Shown: positions 41,059 to 53,661 of the stretch, in pieces | Layout of the letters: every line of letters begins with the position of its first letter | Numbering within the stretch: the stretch's first letter is position 1 | Source of the DNA: Brugia malayi | Lineage: Eukaryota; Nematoda; Chromadorea; Rhabditida; Onchocercidae | Length of the DNA: 64,000 nt | Direction: 5' to 3' | Assembly: GCF_000002995.4 (NCBI RefSeq) | Contig: NW_025062479.1 | Span: forward strand, 6,069,221 to 6,133,220 | Translations under genes and position numbers: made by a program | The notes under the pieces: generated by a model | What the model was told of the DNA's origin: nothing | Database searches by the model: none | The model's input: only the letters and a program-made list of their open reading frames with translations

Positions 41059-44000
41059 GAAATGTTGCGAATATCGTTCCCAGATTTACTTTAAGACATA
41101 TCTTAAAAAAATATTGATAATAGGTTAAGAGTTTTCAGCAGCATTCGGTTATCAAAGACAATATACAAATAAAAGACGGTGAAAGCATTCAAGGACAATC
41201 TGTTATGATTCAGTCGAATTCTTATAATTTTAACTCACTTCACATTGATATTGATGTTTGTTGGTTAATATCAATAGGAACGATATATTTATAACATGTT
41301 ATGAAATTCCATGAGAAACAGGCGTTTTGTTCTCTTTTGTACAGTGTGCTTGTCGGTTTTAGATAATTATAAAATAATTTTATGCTTTGTATCTTAATTA
41401 ATCCTTATAAAGCAAATTTCAATATGCTGTATATTATTCTACAACATGATTATAGTAAGGTAATAGGTACAGAAGATGGAATTCAGGCAAAAATGATCAG
41501 ACAGAAAGTTGTGCCCTGGAAATTTCAGAATTATTTGCTCGCAGTACGTGCAGCAGTCACTGGTGATGCACTCCATTTGTTATACCTGACCAATGTTTTG
41601 AAAGTGTCTGTTAATGCAGCGAATTTGCAAGGAATGACTTTACTTCACTGGGCTACTGCAAATGATCACGTCGATATTGTTCAACTATTATTGAGGTACT
41701 TACTGATGCTTAATTTCTTATTTTTTTTGGTTTCAAATTAAAACGTTATTTTATGTCTGTTTAAGAGTGCTGAAGTCTTTGAATTATTCTTAATATGTCT
41801 CGATCATAATTTTTATAGTCTTGGCGCCAATTCCCGACTTATTACCAAAAAAGGTCGTTCTGTACTCCACACCGCTACTTATAATGATGCCGCACGTTGC
41901 TTAAAACTGTTTCTAAAAATTTTTTTTGAACAAGAAAAGATGGTATGCATTTCACTTTCAATTTATTTATTTTTTTTCTTTGTACCTTTAGGTAGCTTTG
42001 GCCTCCAAATTTCCAGAATATGCTACTTAAACACTTGTTTTCAGTTTAGTATGAAGAACAGTTATGGAATGTCATACAAATTTATATTGCAGCGTGACTT
42101 TAACGGCGATAATTTATTGCATTTGGCATGCAGACTGCGCAAAAAACGTTGTTTAAAAGTTGGTGGCGCATATTTTGTTTGCAAATTTTTGATGAAAGGT
42201 GCCTCATATCATATTCCATTCTTTTTCTTCTATCGTTGAAAAATGAGTAAGGTCTCATATTATAGATTATAATAAGTTTCATCATAAAATATTTGGGATG
42301 GATACTAGTGGAAGAGATGCTGCAACAGTGCAATCAAGACAATCAAACACCAGTACATGTGGCGTGTCTTTGGAATAGTGTAGAAGCTGCAACTTTGTTA
42401 CTTACTGATAATCTTAATAAAATCGTTCGCAAAGTCTATAATTCCGTGAAAGGATCTGTCGCTGTAGTTGCTCTTAAAATGGCATCAAAACGAACGCTGT
42501 TCTGGCGAATTGAACGGTTAGAAAGCAGAAATGTACTTTTGAGAAATATTTTTTACTGTTATTATGCAGCTGCATGATATTAGCAAAGAGAGGTGTTGTT
42601 TGTTTCACTTTAGTTATTGTTTATTTAGAGGCACAGTGCTGCACGAAATGGCGACAATGAAGTGCGGTTTTGCTTGTTTCACTAAAAATTCTTCATCTTT
42701 ATTGGAATATGATAATAAACTGGCAGCATGTACGATGACTGAAATTTTCGAAAAAAGATGTCCTGAATGTGAAAAAGGTTGAATTTCTTTGTTGACTCAT
42801 CATGTCGGTTCTTCACCTGTTATATTACAGAAGTACTTGCTCTAATTTATGTCATATAGCTTCTTCAGCGGAGTGTATCAGAAAGAAATCAGATTCCTCG
42901 TTTGGTAAACCAAATTATCATTATCACTTGTTTTTGAACATATTATTACGATAATCAGTTGACCTGTAACTCACTTGTTAAATGATTTAGCACGGTTGGA
43001 GGTAATTAAGATAATTATGAGGTGCTGTCCTGAGCTTGTCCTCTTGCGAGATGTGTTTGGACAAACAGCGTTGATGTGTTCAGTAATCAGTGATGCAGTT
43101 TCACTTACTAAAGCTCTTTTGGTTTATAAAGGTGGAAGAAAGGTCTGTACATATGTTAGTTTGTCGTTTTCTCCCAAATAAATTACCATGTCCCAGCTGA
43201 CGTTATCTTCATTCGTTTCACGAATTAGTTATTCACAAATTATGAAAATCACGGTAGAAAATCTGTTTGTACATTTTTATTTATAGTAAGAAACAGAGTA
43301 CTGATATAGTAATTTTTTAAGCAATGGTTAAGTAAGCAATTGAAGTCTGTAGATCCGGATTTTCGCACAGCACTGCATCATGCAGCGGCGGGAGGTAGAG
43401 TGCTTCAAGTGGTGCTACTTTTGGAATGTGGTGCGACAGTAAAAGGACAAGACAGTTATGGTGCAACTCCGATGCACTATGCTGCTGTCCGTGGATTCTG
43501 TGCTACACTTAAGCTCTTGTATAAAGCTAATAAATATGCTGATGTAAGTTCACAAAATACAAAGCTCAGAAAGGGATTTTTTGTCTAGAAGTCTCAACTT
43601 TCAATCGCATTTGCGTTAATCACTAAGTCAACCATTTATGAAAATTTCTTCAGGAAATCCGTACAAATGATGGTCACAGCGCATTTATGTGGGCAGCAAA
43701 GCATGGTGTCAGTATCTCGATACATACTATGATCGACGCAAATCCAGTAGTAAATCAGGAGGACTGTGACAGTTATGGTTGCACTGCACTTCATTTAGCT
43801 GCAGCAGGCGACCATGTTGAGGTCATCAACACGTTACTCTTGCTTAAATGGAATGCTGAGGTGCGTTCACTTTAGAGCTGATAAGAACTGTGGAAAAGCT
43901 TCGGTAATGAAATATTCTTCCGTTATTCTGCATATAGCTATATCATTGCATTACAAACAATGCATGGGTAAGAAATGAAGTTAAAACCGTTGCAGCTAAT

Positions 44001-45167
44001 ATTCCACTTGCTATAACCGTTGAAATATCAACCCCACTGGCTTAACAGTGCATCGTATATGCTTTGCAAAACAAAAAAATCGATGTTCGCAATCTATCGC
44101 TTCAAACTCCTAGATGTAGATTTACTATAATATACTCAGACTATTACATATTTGCTAGCAATAAGGCTTCATTCAAAAGTTTTAGAAGCGAAACAAACTT
44201 GGTGAGACTCCTCTTGCAGTAGCGGCAAAAAATGGTAGTGCAGGAGCTGTACTATGTTTTCTTCACGCTGGTGTTGACTTCTTCAGTCAAGACAAGGTGG
44301 ATTTTCAAAATTCACGGAAAATTATTATTACGATATAACAGAATTTCTGATTTAGTTCAACAACACAGTTCTTCATATGGCGGCAAATTCAGATAGCAAG
44401 AAGGAAACCCTCCATCAGCTTCTTCATTATCTAAAGGATTCATCTTTGTTAAACATGCGAAATAATATGGGCCAAACTCCACTACATTGCGCTACTGAAC
44501 ATAATGCCCTGCAATGCGTACGATATTTGTTAGAAGTACTTTTTTCATTCCTAACAAATTCTCTTTAAGAGAATTCGTTATCTCTCTGATCAATCTTTTT
44601 TTGAAAGTTTAATTTGGCAATGACATTCAATTTGAAGTGTGGGGCAGATCCTCTGATAAGGGATAATCGTGGATGGGATCCTCTAATGGTTGCAGTACGA
44701 CAAGGTTGCTGGTCTACAATCATTTTAATGTTGAAGTCAGTCGTCTTTCTTTCACTGTACTTTCATTCTTAATTGCAGCCTATGATCGTTTCACACGGAA
44801 AGAAAACGAAAAAACTTTACAACAAATGAAACTTATTTATCTTATACCTAAGGAAAAGTCGATATCATTTAAAAAATAGAAGTGTTACGTACGCTTTTAT
44901 TACAGGAATTCATCAAATATCAATTGCTATTCGGCTGCTGACAATCAAACAACGTTATCACTAGCTCTAGAAAGGAAAAACTATATTCTCGCCTCATTTT
45001 TAGAAAAAAATGGCGCACTGTTGGCTAGTGAAATACAGGATACGGCTGCACGAATGTACGACTTATTTCTAGCGGATTTTTACGCAGACTCATATCCTTA
45101 TTTTAATTCGGTTCATCAAAACTATCAACTACCACTTAATGAAAAGCCACACGGTTTGGTTCACTGA
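40372..45167 (+). CDS. mlt-4: Inversin-like ankyrin-repeat protein, 16 exons
   Basis: Exons: 40372-40559, 40820-40880, 41139-41255, 41487-41695, 41819-41942, 42093-42198, 42309-42516, 42629-42777, 42869-42904, 42991-43142, 43322-43543, 43654-43860, 44186-44296, 44356-44535, 44638-44735, 44906-45167, encoding about 809 residues. After a unique N-terminus, ankyrin repeats fill the rest: GMTLLHWATANDHVDIVQLL, RTALHHAAAGG, GATPMHYAAVRG, GHSAFMWAAKHG, GCTALHLAAAGDH, GQTPLHCATEHNA. The repeat order and details (the FMWAAKHG repeat, and GALLASEIQDTAA just after the last repeat) resemble vertebrate inversin, whose C. elegans counterpart is mlt-4, needed for moulting. Unlike vertebrate inversin, the protein ends about 40 residues after that point, with no IQ motifs or long tail and no membrane segments. 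The 41487, 42093, 42309 and 44638 acceptors are phase-based choices among alternatives. Confidence 0.85.
41018..41055. repeat. Poly-T tract of about 38 bases
   Basis: An uninterrupted T run ending in ACAG lies in the second intron of the inversin-like gene. Only the 38-nt mononucleotide length is remarkable; it is likely polymorphic. Confidence 0.9.
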
Positions 45168-45935
45168 GTTGTATTTCAATTTAGTATAATGTATATCCCA
45201 GAGTATTAGTAATTCCTGGAATACTAATTCAAAGAGTTTGTGTGAACTAGGTTTTTCGGTGTATTCCGATATATAAAAATTCCATCAAATGAAATTCTCA
45301 CTCATATAGAAAAATGTTCTCAGAATTCAACGTTGGTATCGCGGCCGAGTCACCTCTCGATGTCACCGACATTCAACACAAACACACACACTTGATGGAA
45401 TCGCCTTTTCTTCATTATCACAATAACATTCACCTTATAGTTGCAGATATTTGCTTTCATGATATTTCCGGACGGATCTATAATGTTTATCACATTTCCA
45501 TACTAGTTCTCTACAAACCACGTAATACATTAGCTATCTCCTAGTGAACTAGGCTCATGACGTTTTCATCATTCATTTCTTGTATGATTAGATAGTTTTT
45601 ACAAAAATTTATGACCTACACCGACGATCAATTACGGTACGAAGGATAGTTAATATAATAAATCAAAATCGCATATTTTTAGCATGGAAAATGAGCACTT
45701 ATTATATTTGTATATGTTTGTCGCAAAAGCATACATCTCTTTGTTTTGCTATATAATTTTTAAAAATAAAAATACTCACTTTAGAAGGCATGTCTAGTTA
45801 CTATACATTCATCGCAAAAAATAGAAATGAAATGAAAAATGTTCTCGAATAAAATTAACAGTACTTTATCTGATTCATTATTACTCAACATTTATTATAT
45901 AAAAATAACATCGAAGCTTTGTAATGTGATTGCTA
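45168..45935. other. Tail-to-tail spacer with poly-A signals
   Basis: Convergent ends of the inversin-like (+) and phosphomannomutase (-) genes. On the minus strand AATAAA at 45896-45891 sits about 40 bases past the phosphomannomutase stop, and a plus-strand AATAAA near 45658 may serve the ankyrin gene. Confidence 0.6.
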
Positions 45936-47740
45936 TCAGAGAGTTTCCAACAGCTTGCGGACTTGTTCCCTCGTGTCTTTAGGATCTTTGACGGTATATC
46001 CAGTAGTTCTAGGATCAATAAACAGATCATAGTCATTACCTCCCTAAACAAGGAAAATATATGCATAGAAACGTACAATTTATCGCATATTAACTGTACA
46101 AACATAACAAAACGATGTGTATCTTATTGAGACGAACATGAAATAATGACAAACCGGTGCAGTTTTATCGCCAAAAAAGTGAATGGTGTGGAAATCATCC
46201 AGAAACTGTAAACAATACCTTTTGTCCCAACCATACGGAAATACGTCGATACTGATCTGGCCACCTATGAGATGAATTGTTCAAATGTGCATTGAAAGAA
46301 AAAAAATGAAATGAGCCTTGTTTACCTATACGAATATTGAGATTCCATCCTTCCGTGAAATTTTCAAGTTTCCTAACAAATTCTTTACGCACACCATGTT
46401 TTTCATCATATACTACAAATTGCAGTCGCTCTTCTTGGGTACAACTTCGGCCTATTGGTGAGAGATTTAACATTCCCTAAATTCAAATTTTCGTATGATT
46501 GGTGTGAGGATATGTACTTTCATATGTTAAATACAAATCGATGAAATCCTTCAGGATTTTTGATACTGTCATATACTAAAACATCCACACTTATTGCCAA
46601 CATAAAACTATCATTCCAGAAATCTTTAACCGCACTGCATAAGATAAAAGACGATGTTACCACATTTTGTGATTGAAATTCCCTTTATTCTATATCTTCT
46701 GTCGTGAATCCTTTTTTTCTACTTCCCTTTTCACTTTAGAGGATTCAAAAGTTTAAAAAACGAGTAGACGGAACTTGCATTTCGAAATTCAATAAAATTT
46801 CCACGTTTAATAGGCAAATCAATTTTTGAAAATTCTCGTAACGTGAAATTGATGAGTTCTTTCAGTCGCTTTTCACCAAGAAGATGTTTTATTGACTGTA
46901 AGTATTTCAATTCCAATTTGCAAAAAGAAAAACGAACAGCAGTCAAATTTCAGTTAAGTAAAGCTCATCTGTGCTAATAAAAGCAACCAATTATAAAAAC
47001 GGAAGTATGGAATCATCGTTTAAAACTTGAAAAAGTGTAACCAATTTCTGAAAAATAAATTAAACAAAGCAAGAAAATTAAGATGTCTGTAGTATGAGAA
47101 TATGACAAAATAAAAAAACCTGCACGGGAAATGTAGTCCCTCTACTGACACTTACAAGCCCATTTTCGCTGAACACATAATCAAAACGGTTCAGAACTAT
47201 AACAAATTCTGTGGAGTCAGTTGACGCAGAAATAATGAAAGCGGCCATGTTAAACCAAAGCACAATGGTGAAAATACATCAAAATACTACCGAGCCCATT
47301 TAATCAGGCTGTACGAAAACATTCTGTATGAATTAACATTATCAATAGACGCCGAACTTTTTACTTGTACATAACAAATATTTACCATCCTCCAGGCTTT
47401 CTCCCAACTGCTCGACTACTTTTGGTAGATCAGAACCGCTCACTACTGCTAAAGGTACTGCTTTGTGCACTTCCATCATGAAATTGCTCATTTCTTGATC
47501 CAACTTCTGGAGAACGGCACAAAAAAAAAATCAGTACACCCTCAATGGCCAAGAAATATGTAAAATATACAGAGCAAACAACTGTAACAACTTTGGCGTC
47601 CGGACATGCATAAAACATGCAAATCCATAGTATCTTCATTCATAATGTTCATAACTCATAATGTAACATACCTGACGTGGTAATGTTAGAGTACCATCAA
47701 CATCAAAAAGAAGAATTGTGGTTCCTTTCGATTCATTCAT
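45936..47740 (-). CDS. pmm: Phosphomannomutase, seven exons
   Basis: Exons, 5' to 3': 47740-47672, 47506-47386, 47196-47120, 46895-46779, 46476-46326, 46264-46155, 46043-45936, giving 250 residues, the usual length of eukaryotic PMM. The enzyme interconverts mannose-6-phosphate and mannose-1-phosphate, feeding GDP-mannose for glycosylation and GPI anchors in the cytosol. The N-terminus carries the HAD nucleophile motif DVDGTLT with both aspartates. Other signatures are [46 protein letters not shown] (substrate-binding cap region), [16 protein letters not shown], and [16 protein letters not shown], which holds the late metal-binding aspartates. The ATG is one base after a TTTTTTAG acceptor, so trans-splicing is likely. 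The fourth intron appears to start with GC (46778-46777): AAT|GCAAGT is the only donor that keeps FRNGML intact. It lies downstream of CFP1 on the same strand. Confidence 0.95.
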
Positions 47741-47750
47741 TCTAAAAAAG
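47741..47750 (-). promoter_or_regulatory. Probable spliced-leader acceptor of phosphomannomutase
   Basis: On the minus strand the sequence CTTTTTTAG ends at 47742, leaving a single A before the ATG. A one-base 5' UTR after a strong acceptor is typical of nematode trans-splicing. The CFP1 stop lies 1.15 kb upstream on the same strand, so an operonic downstream gene is possible. Confidence 0.6.
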
Positions 47751-48887
47751 TTAGGTGAACCGAAATACACTTCCAGTGCAGTGCATGTCCAAAGCGACAG
47801 ATGAATATCTGTAGATGCAGTAATGCTTCTCAGCACCACCACTGCTTAAATAGCACAAATATGGAAATACTTGCGCTTGAGAGCAAAAACTCAATGTCTC
47901 TGCCTGCATCATAAAATAAACCGTTAGCAAAATTTACTCCTTTAAAAAAAAAGAGTTGTTAAAATTAAAGTTACAGGGTAGAACAAAGAATTGTGCTAAA
48001 ATGAATAAAGAAACGGATCAATCATAAAAAATGACTATTACTAATACAATTCAGTCAAAAACTGCTAACCGAGGTATAGTTCTAATATTATTTCATTAAC
48101 AGGAATTAATCTACAATTACACCAACGTAAACTTAACCAAACGAACAATGCAGTATATCAAAAGAGTTCACGTAATCAGTTCCAGGACACCACAACACAT
48201 CTGTAAGTACTAAAATTAACGAAGCACCAGGTAGAAACTTACATATTCAAACTGGAACAATATAGGAATCTGACTGAACGACAAGAAAATAATGTTTCCT
48301 ATCTGTTTGCTTAAGAAAACCTAAAACTCGAATTTTGTGCCGCTAAGAAGTGGATTTTATTGCTACCATAATGCAGCACATAGAAATCACAAACGACAAC
48401 GGGACAGTGCACAACAAATGGGGTTATCTTTTTGAGAATTCTGAAAATATTTGTTTGTTTTTTTCGCCGATCACATGTCTACCAAGACAATGAGACAACA
48501 ACTATACCCTTTAAAAATCATTTTTTATATAAGTTTTGTGTACATGAGTAAAGAGATGAACATATGGGCTTGTTCCAAATAAATGTTCGTAAACGAACGA
48601 AAAAACATAAAGATTTTATTAGAAGCTATTACTGCATGAGGTCTGAAAGTAATTTTTTCATTGAGATTCTCGAATAAGAGTCGAACTGTAATATACACCT
48701 AGTAATTTCAAAGTTCTAGATCAGTACTTCACGATTACTATACGACAGCACTTCCAACGAATAGTAATAAATAAATTAAGAAAATAAAACGCATATCCAA
48801 AGATCGATGACTTCTCAAGTAATCATAAATAATGAAAGCTGACAAACCCTATGCTGCAGTATGACCATACATAATCCTACTCTTATT
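47751..48887. other. Intergenic region between CFP1 and phosphomannomutase
   Basis: About 1.1 kb of AT-rich DNA with no coding signal. A minus-strand AATAAA near 48618-48613 is a candidate CFP1 polyadenylation signal. The length exceeds the usual 100-bp operon gap of C. elegans but is within what is seen in filarial operons as I recall. Confidence 0.5.
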
Positions 48888-51800
48888 CTATTTACCTGTA
48901 ATGTTTTTAAAGTGTACTTGCATAATACCGTCACAAACATCACTGCAATCAGTGTAATCTGCGCCCTTTATTTTTGCCATAGTTGCATTCATAAACTGCT
49001 CTGCATTCTGGTATTGCATATCATCAGCCAGACCGGAATCACTGGAAGTGCAGACCAGGATGGAATTATCTTTATCCACTGATGTGTTAGAGCGAACTGT
49101 TTTATCGCAAAAAAGTGAAAGCACATCACCACGCATGGTTTCTGAGACTTGAAGTGTTCTTTTTTTCTCGAACCACTCGTCTAATTTGATTAAAAGATTA
49201 AGGAGTTCCACGTCGATCAAACCCATTGCATTCTAAATTTGATTATTTAGATTTAAGAATTGAAAGTGTAAAATCTAAAACAACGTTTCACACAGACCTG
49301 AACCCAATTATGGTGCTGAAGACAGTTTTTCCGTGGGCAATGACAAAAGCCTTCTTGAAGGAGGGCTTGCATGTCGTCAAACGTTTTGATAACAGGTCGA
49401 AATTTGTTTTTGTTCCATGCAAAAGGATAACCACACACCTAAATATGGTTTCATTTATGAACAATAAGTACTAGTTCCAGAGACAATCAAACAATAGAAT
49501 TGAAGAAAAAAAAAAAAACCATTTGATAACCATTTGATGTTCCATGGGTTGTCGATAAAACCATCACAAAAAATGTAACTTAAGTAGATTCATTTCTCAC
49601 AAGAAAATTTCATCAATGAAGTGGTAGCAGTTTTAGCATGCCAAAGACAATAATTGTGAATGGATAGAAAGGATTGATTTCTAGAACAAAGAATGTATTT
49701 CTTCACGTCAGTATCATTATACCTTTGTAGCATTCTCTGTAGACTTGTAATGTTCACTACACAACACACGAAGACGTTTGCAAAACGTATTATTGGCCTT
49801 GTTAAATTGCTCGCAGAAAATATTATACGGATTGACTTGCGACTAAAAGAAACTTGAAATTAAGGGAACACGTAATAACGATTACACCAGCTTTGGAAGC
49901 ATGATAGACAAAGATTATTGCATATTGTAAAGAACCTTCAAACAAAATTCACGCACACAGCAAATGTGTGTAGTATTTATTGAAAATTACTCACAGTACC
50001 TCAACTCCTAATTTTATTTAATATTGAAAAAACGAACTTTATTCGGAGTGCCATAGCAACTCTGTTTTTCATTACGCACGAAGCAACGCTCCATATGTTT
50101 TACAATGAGTTTGGCTGGAAATTCCAAAGCGCATACAGAACAATGTAGCACCTTAACAAGTACATCTTGTCAACTATAATAAATTTCCTCTGAAAGAATT
50201 CAAACCAAAACAATGCAGACAATTCCAAAATCAAAAACCAGTTACTTACGAAATCCATGTCCGGTGAATTATTGACAGTTATTTCGCTCACAGATTCGAT
50301 CTTTTCAGTAACCTAGATAAGATTTGAACAACAACCCGTTAGAAGATTTAAAAAAAAAAAGTGGAATGAACTTTATCTGCGACACAACACAAAAAAACTT
50401 CAAATAAGTTCTCATAAACAAATTGCATGATCATAATTTACTCTTTACAGAAGATTAAACGTTCGGTCTACATTTTAAGTGTAAGGGCAGTTTATATAAC
50501 TATATTATCTTCAAATGCAATATAATACAAAACACACCGAAATCCATTTTTGCAATTCGTCCTGAAAATCTGCGAATATGCGCACTTTATTCTGCAAAGA
50601 AAACAATGAAACCCATGATATCGCAGACTGAGAAGCAGACAATTTAAACAGTAAAGCAAACGAAACTTCTTACTTCTTTTCTACCACTAACATGTCTGTT
50701 TTTTTCTGAAAGACTTCACCGACTCAAAAACCACGTACAAGCAGATAAATTTACAAGCTGTGACTGAGAAGGGAAACTTTCAAGTGAAAAGTAAATCCAA
50801 ATAAAAGCAATCAATATCGTGAGAAAAATATTTCCAGAAGTAGAAGAAAAGTTACAAGTAATCTAGAATCCAGAAAGCATTATTTCATAGAATCTCTTTG
50901 AGATATAAACCAATCAACGACCTTAACAGCAACATCCAACAAAAGGAAAATGCTAGGATGACCGCACTTAATCTGTTAGAAAGACCACTGCATTAATAAG
51001 TCCCTGAAGTTCCGACGGTTTCCTAGTCGATATTTAAGTTGTTGTGAAAAACTGAGCAAATCACGCTGTTGTCATGATATTTAGCTTAAGAAGTTTGAAA
51101 TCTTTGGTATAAGAAATTTCGCCAAAGGCTTTAATTCAAATGCATGAGAGAAATACTAATCGCTCGAAATAATATAACCCAATATATAGTAAGGATATCA
51201 TAATCAAAAATTTGAGATATAAGATGCAGAAGTGGAAATATGCGAGTAAAACATGATTACTGCGTGTCATTTATTACAGTAATAAATTTATCAAAAATTT
51301 ATTTCAGTCAAAGAAAACTAAATATTTACTGATTCGCCGAGAAAAAAACACTGAAACGGGAAATTATAACTTTCCATTCCTTAACCTATCTGAAACTGCC
51401 CCTTTCGTACCTCAGAAAAAAAAAAAAAATGAAACTATATCAAATAGAAGTGAGATGATGTATGAAGGTTACATACTGCCATTAGGACCATCTAAAACTA
51501 TTGGTTATAACTTCCCCGAACCAGCGATACAAAAACCAGCCGAGGTAACTTCCAGTAAATTTGAAGTTATTTCAATTACTCAAAGCGATATAATACCGTG
51601 AAAAATTGAATCTGCTCTTCCGCTGTATCTCGTAAATGCTGTGAATGTTCCATAGAATATGACATATTATCCCAAAATGAATGAACACGGTTCGGCAAGA
51701 TGACACGTAAACGATCCTGGAAATAACTCGGCAATTTTGAAATAAGGACTTCGGCAGAAACTAAGCAGTATTTATCATAAGTGGTTTAACAAATATTTTA

Positions 51801-53621
51801 AACAACTTAAAATCATCCAGCGAACAATTAATTCCTTTCAATAGCGTTAAGACTATTGAAAGTAGTCAACGACATTGCTAACTAAAATTAGAGTAACGTA
51901 CACGTGCCAAATTCATTCCGCATTCTTCGCAACAGAATTTCGACTGTGCACGTGTGGAATTCGTGCAGTTGGGTCCCTCACAATGCTTTAATTTTTCCTA
52001 CAAAGATTACTCACCTGAGAATTATTAAGTTGTCAACATAATAAATTTAAATATCTGTAAAAATAAACATAGTACTGATTACAGTTAATAACAATGCTGC
52101 TTAAGACTATTAACTAATGTGATTACTGGAATTTAACAATTATTGAATAATAATTGGAAATTATATATATAAAAGATGCTTTACAATTGTTAAAGACGCC
52201 CCTGAAAAGACATATGTGTATTAGACTTCAAACCTTATTCGGATTATGGCGATGTGAGCGGCGATTATAAATGGCCGATGCAATTTTTTGGCGCTGCTCT
52301 GTAAGACACAATAAATTAAGCAAAATATATCTAAAGAGCTCCTTTTTCATTTCATTGTCAGACGAAAAATATCTCCCATAACCGGTACTAACTCATCCAA
52401 CACTCAACGTAATCAATTTTCATGATTACCAAGAGAATACTTACTTGCATAAGTTCATTTTTCAATGCAAAATTTTCTGCTGAAACAGTGATACAAAATA
52501 AAATGCAGTGAAATAAGAACTGAAACATTTACCAGCGTAAATGAAAATAAAAGCTGACTGCTTGAGAATAACAATAATAATAAGAATGACTTGTCTCCAT
52601 ACCTGTTGTAAATGAAAAATCGCTGGTTTTTAACTTCTTTGTTCTTCCCCCTGCTGCATTTGTTTGACGCTTCTAAAAACATTAAATAAATTATTGTCCC
52701 GTCATTCTGTGTATAATACTACTGTATGATGCGACAGGTATAAGAAAACAAAATTATCTTCATTTTAATGCTGAAGGTCTGAAATAAATTTACGGTACAA
52801 AACTGCCTAAAAAATTTTGGATTATAAAACCTGATTAGACCATATCAATGATGATTATGAGCAAATATGTAGTTCCTCATATAATAAAAATTAGGACGTT
52901 GGTCAAGAATGCGAAGAAATAGACGTAACAAAGGTATAACACCTCACATGGCATACATATATTAAACATCAAATTGCATTTAGACATCGAAAAGTTCTTT
53001 CAGTGTTATTTCTCTGTATTTTGTTTGCTTCTTTTACAGAAGCTTATAATAAACAAATAAGATACAAAGCATTTGCCACCTACCAAAAGTTAGTAATAAC
53101 CTGATATGCTGCGGTTTTCTTTTTTTTTGTTACTTTTCTTTGAGCTTTTTTGGCAACACTTGCGGCCGAGCCAAAACGTGTCGAACCAGCTTCTCGTTTA
53201 AAAGTTCCCATGTTATCATCATCGTCATCATCTGTTGTGCTAAAAACTATAAAACTATTGCTAAGTTCAACGAGAAATAAGACAGTAAGCAATTTATAAT
53301 GAAGTAACATAACAACTCACTAAGGATACTTCATTCGTTCTTTCTTGCCTTTGGCTAGGAATGAGTGCATGTTGGAATGAATTGCTGAAAGTAAAACTTT
53401 GTCTTAATTCATCGCTAAATTTAACAGTGAAGGTATTCTTCAAATATTCAATATTACAGTCTTTAACATAACTCTACTCCCTGTCGTTCTTTAAAAGATT
53501 AATTTACGTAAATGATTGAAAATGCATTGGACTACGGTAATAAGGTTACTGAAATTCGGATAGAATCAATAATGGAAACATATTTTCAAGCTCTTACGAA
53601 TGATTTGACAGCGATTTGTCC

Positions 53622-53661
<40 letters not shown>

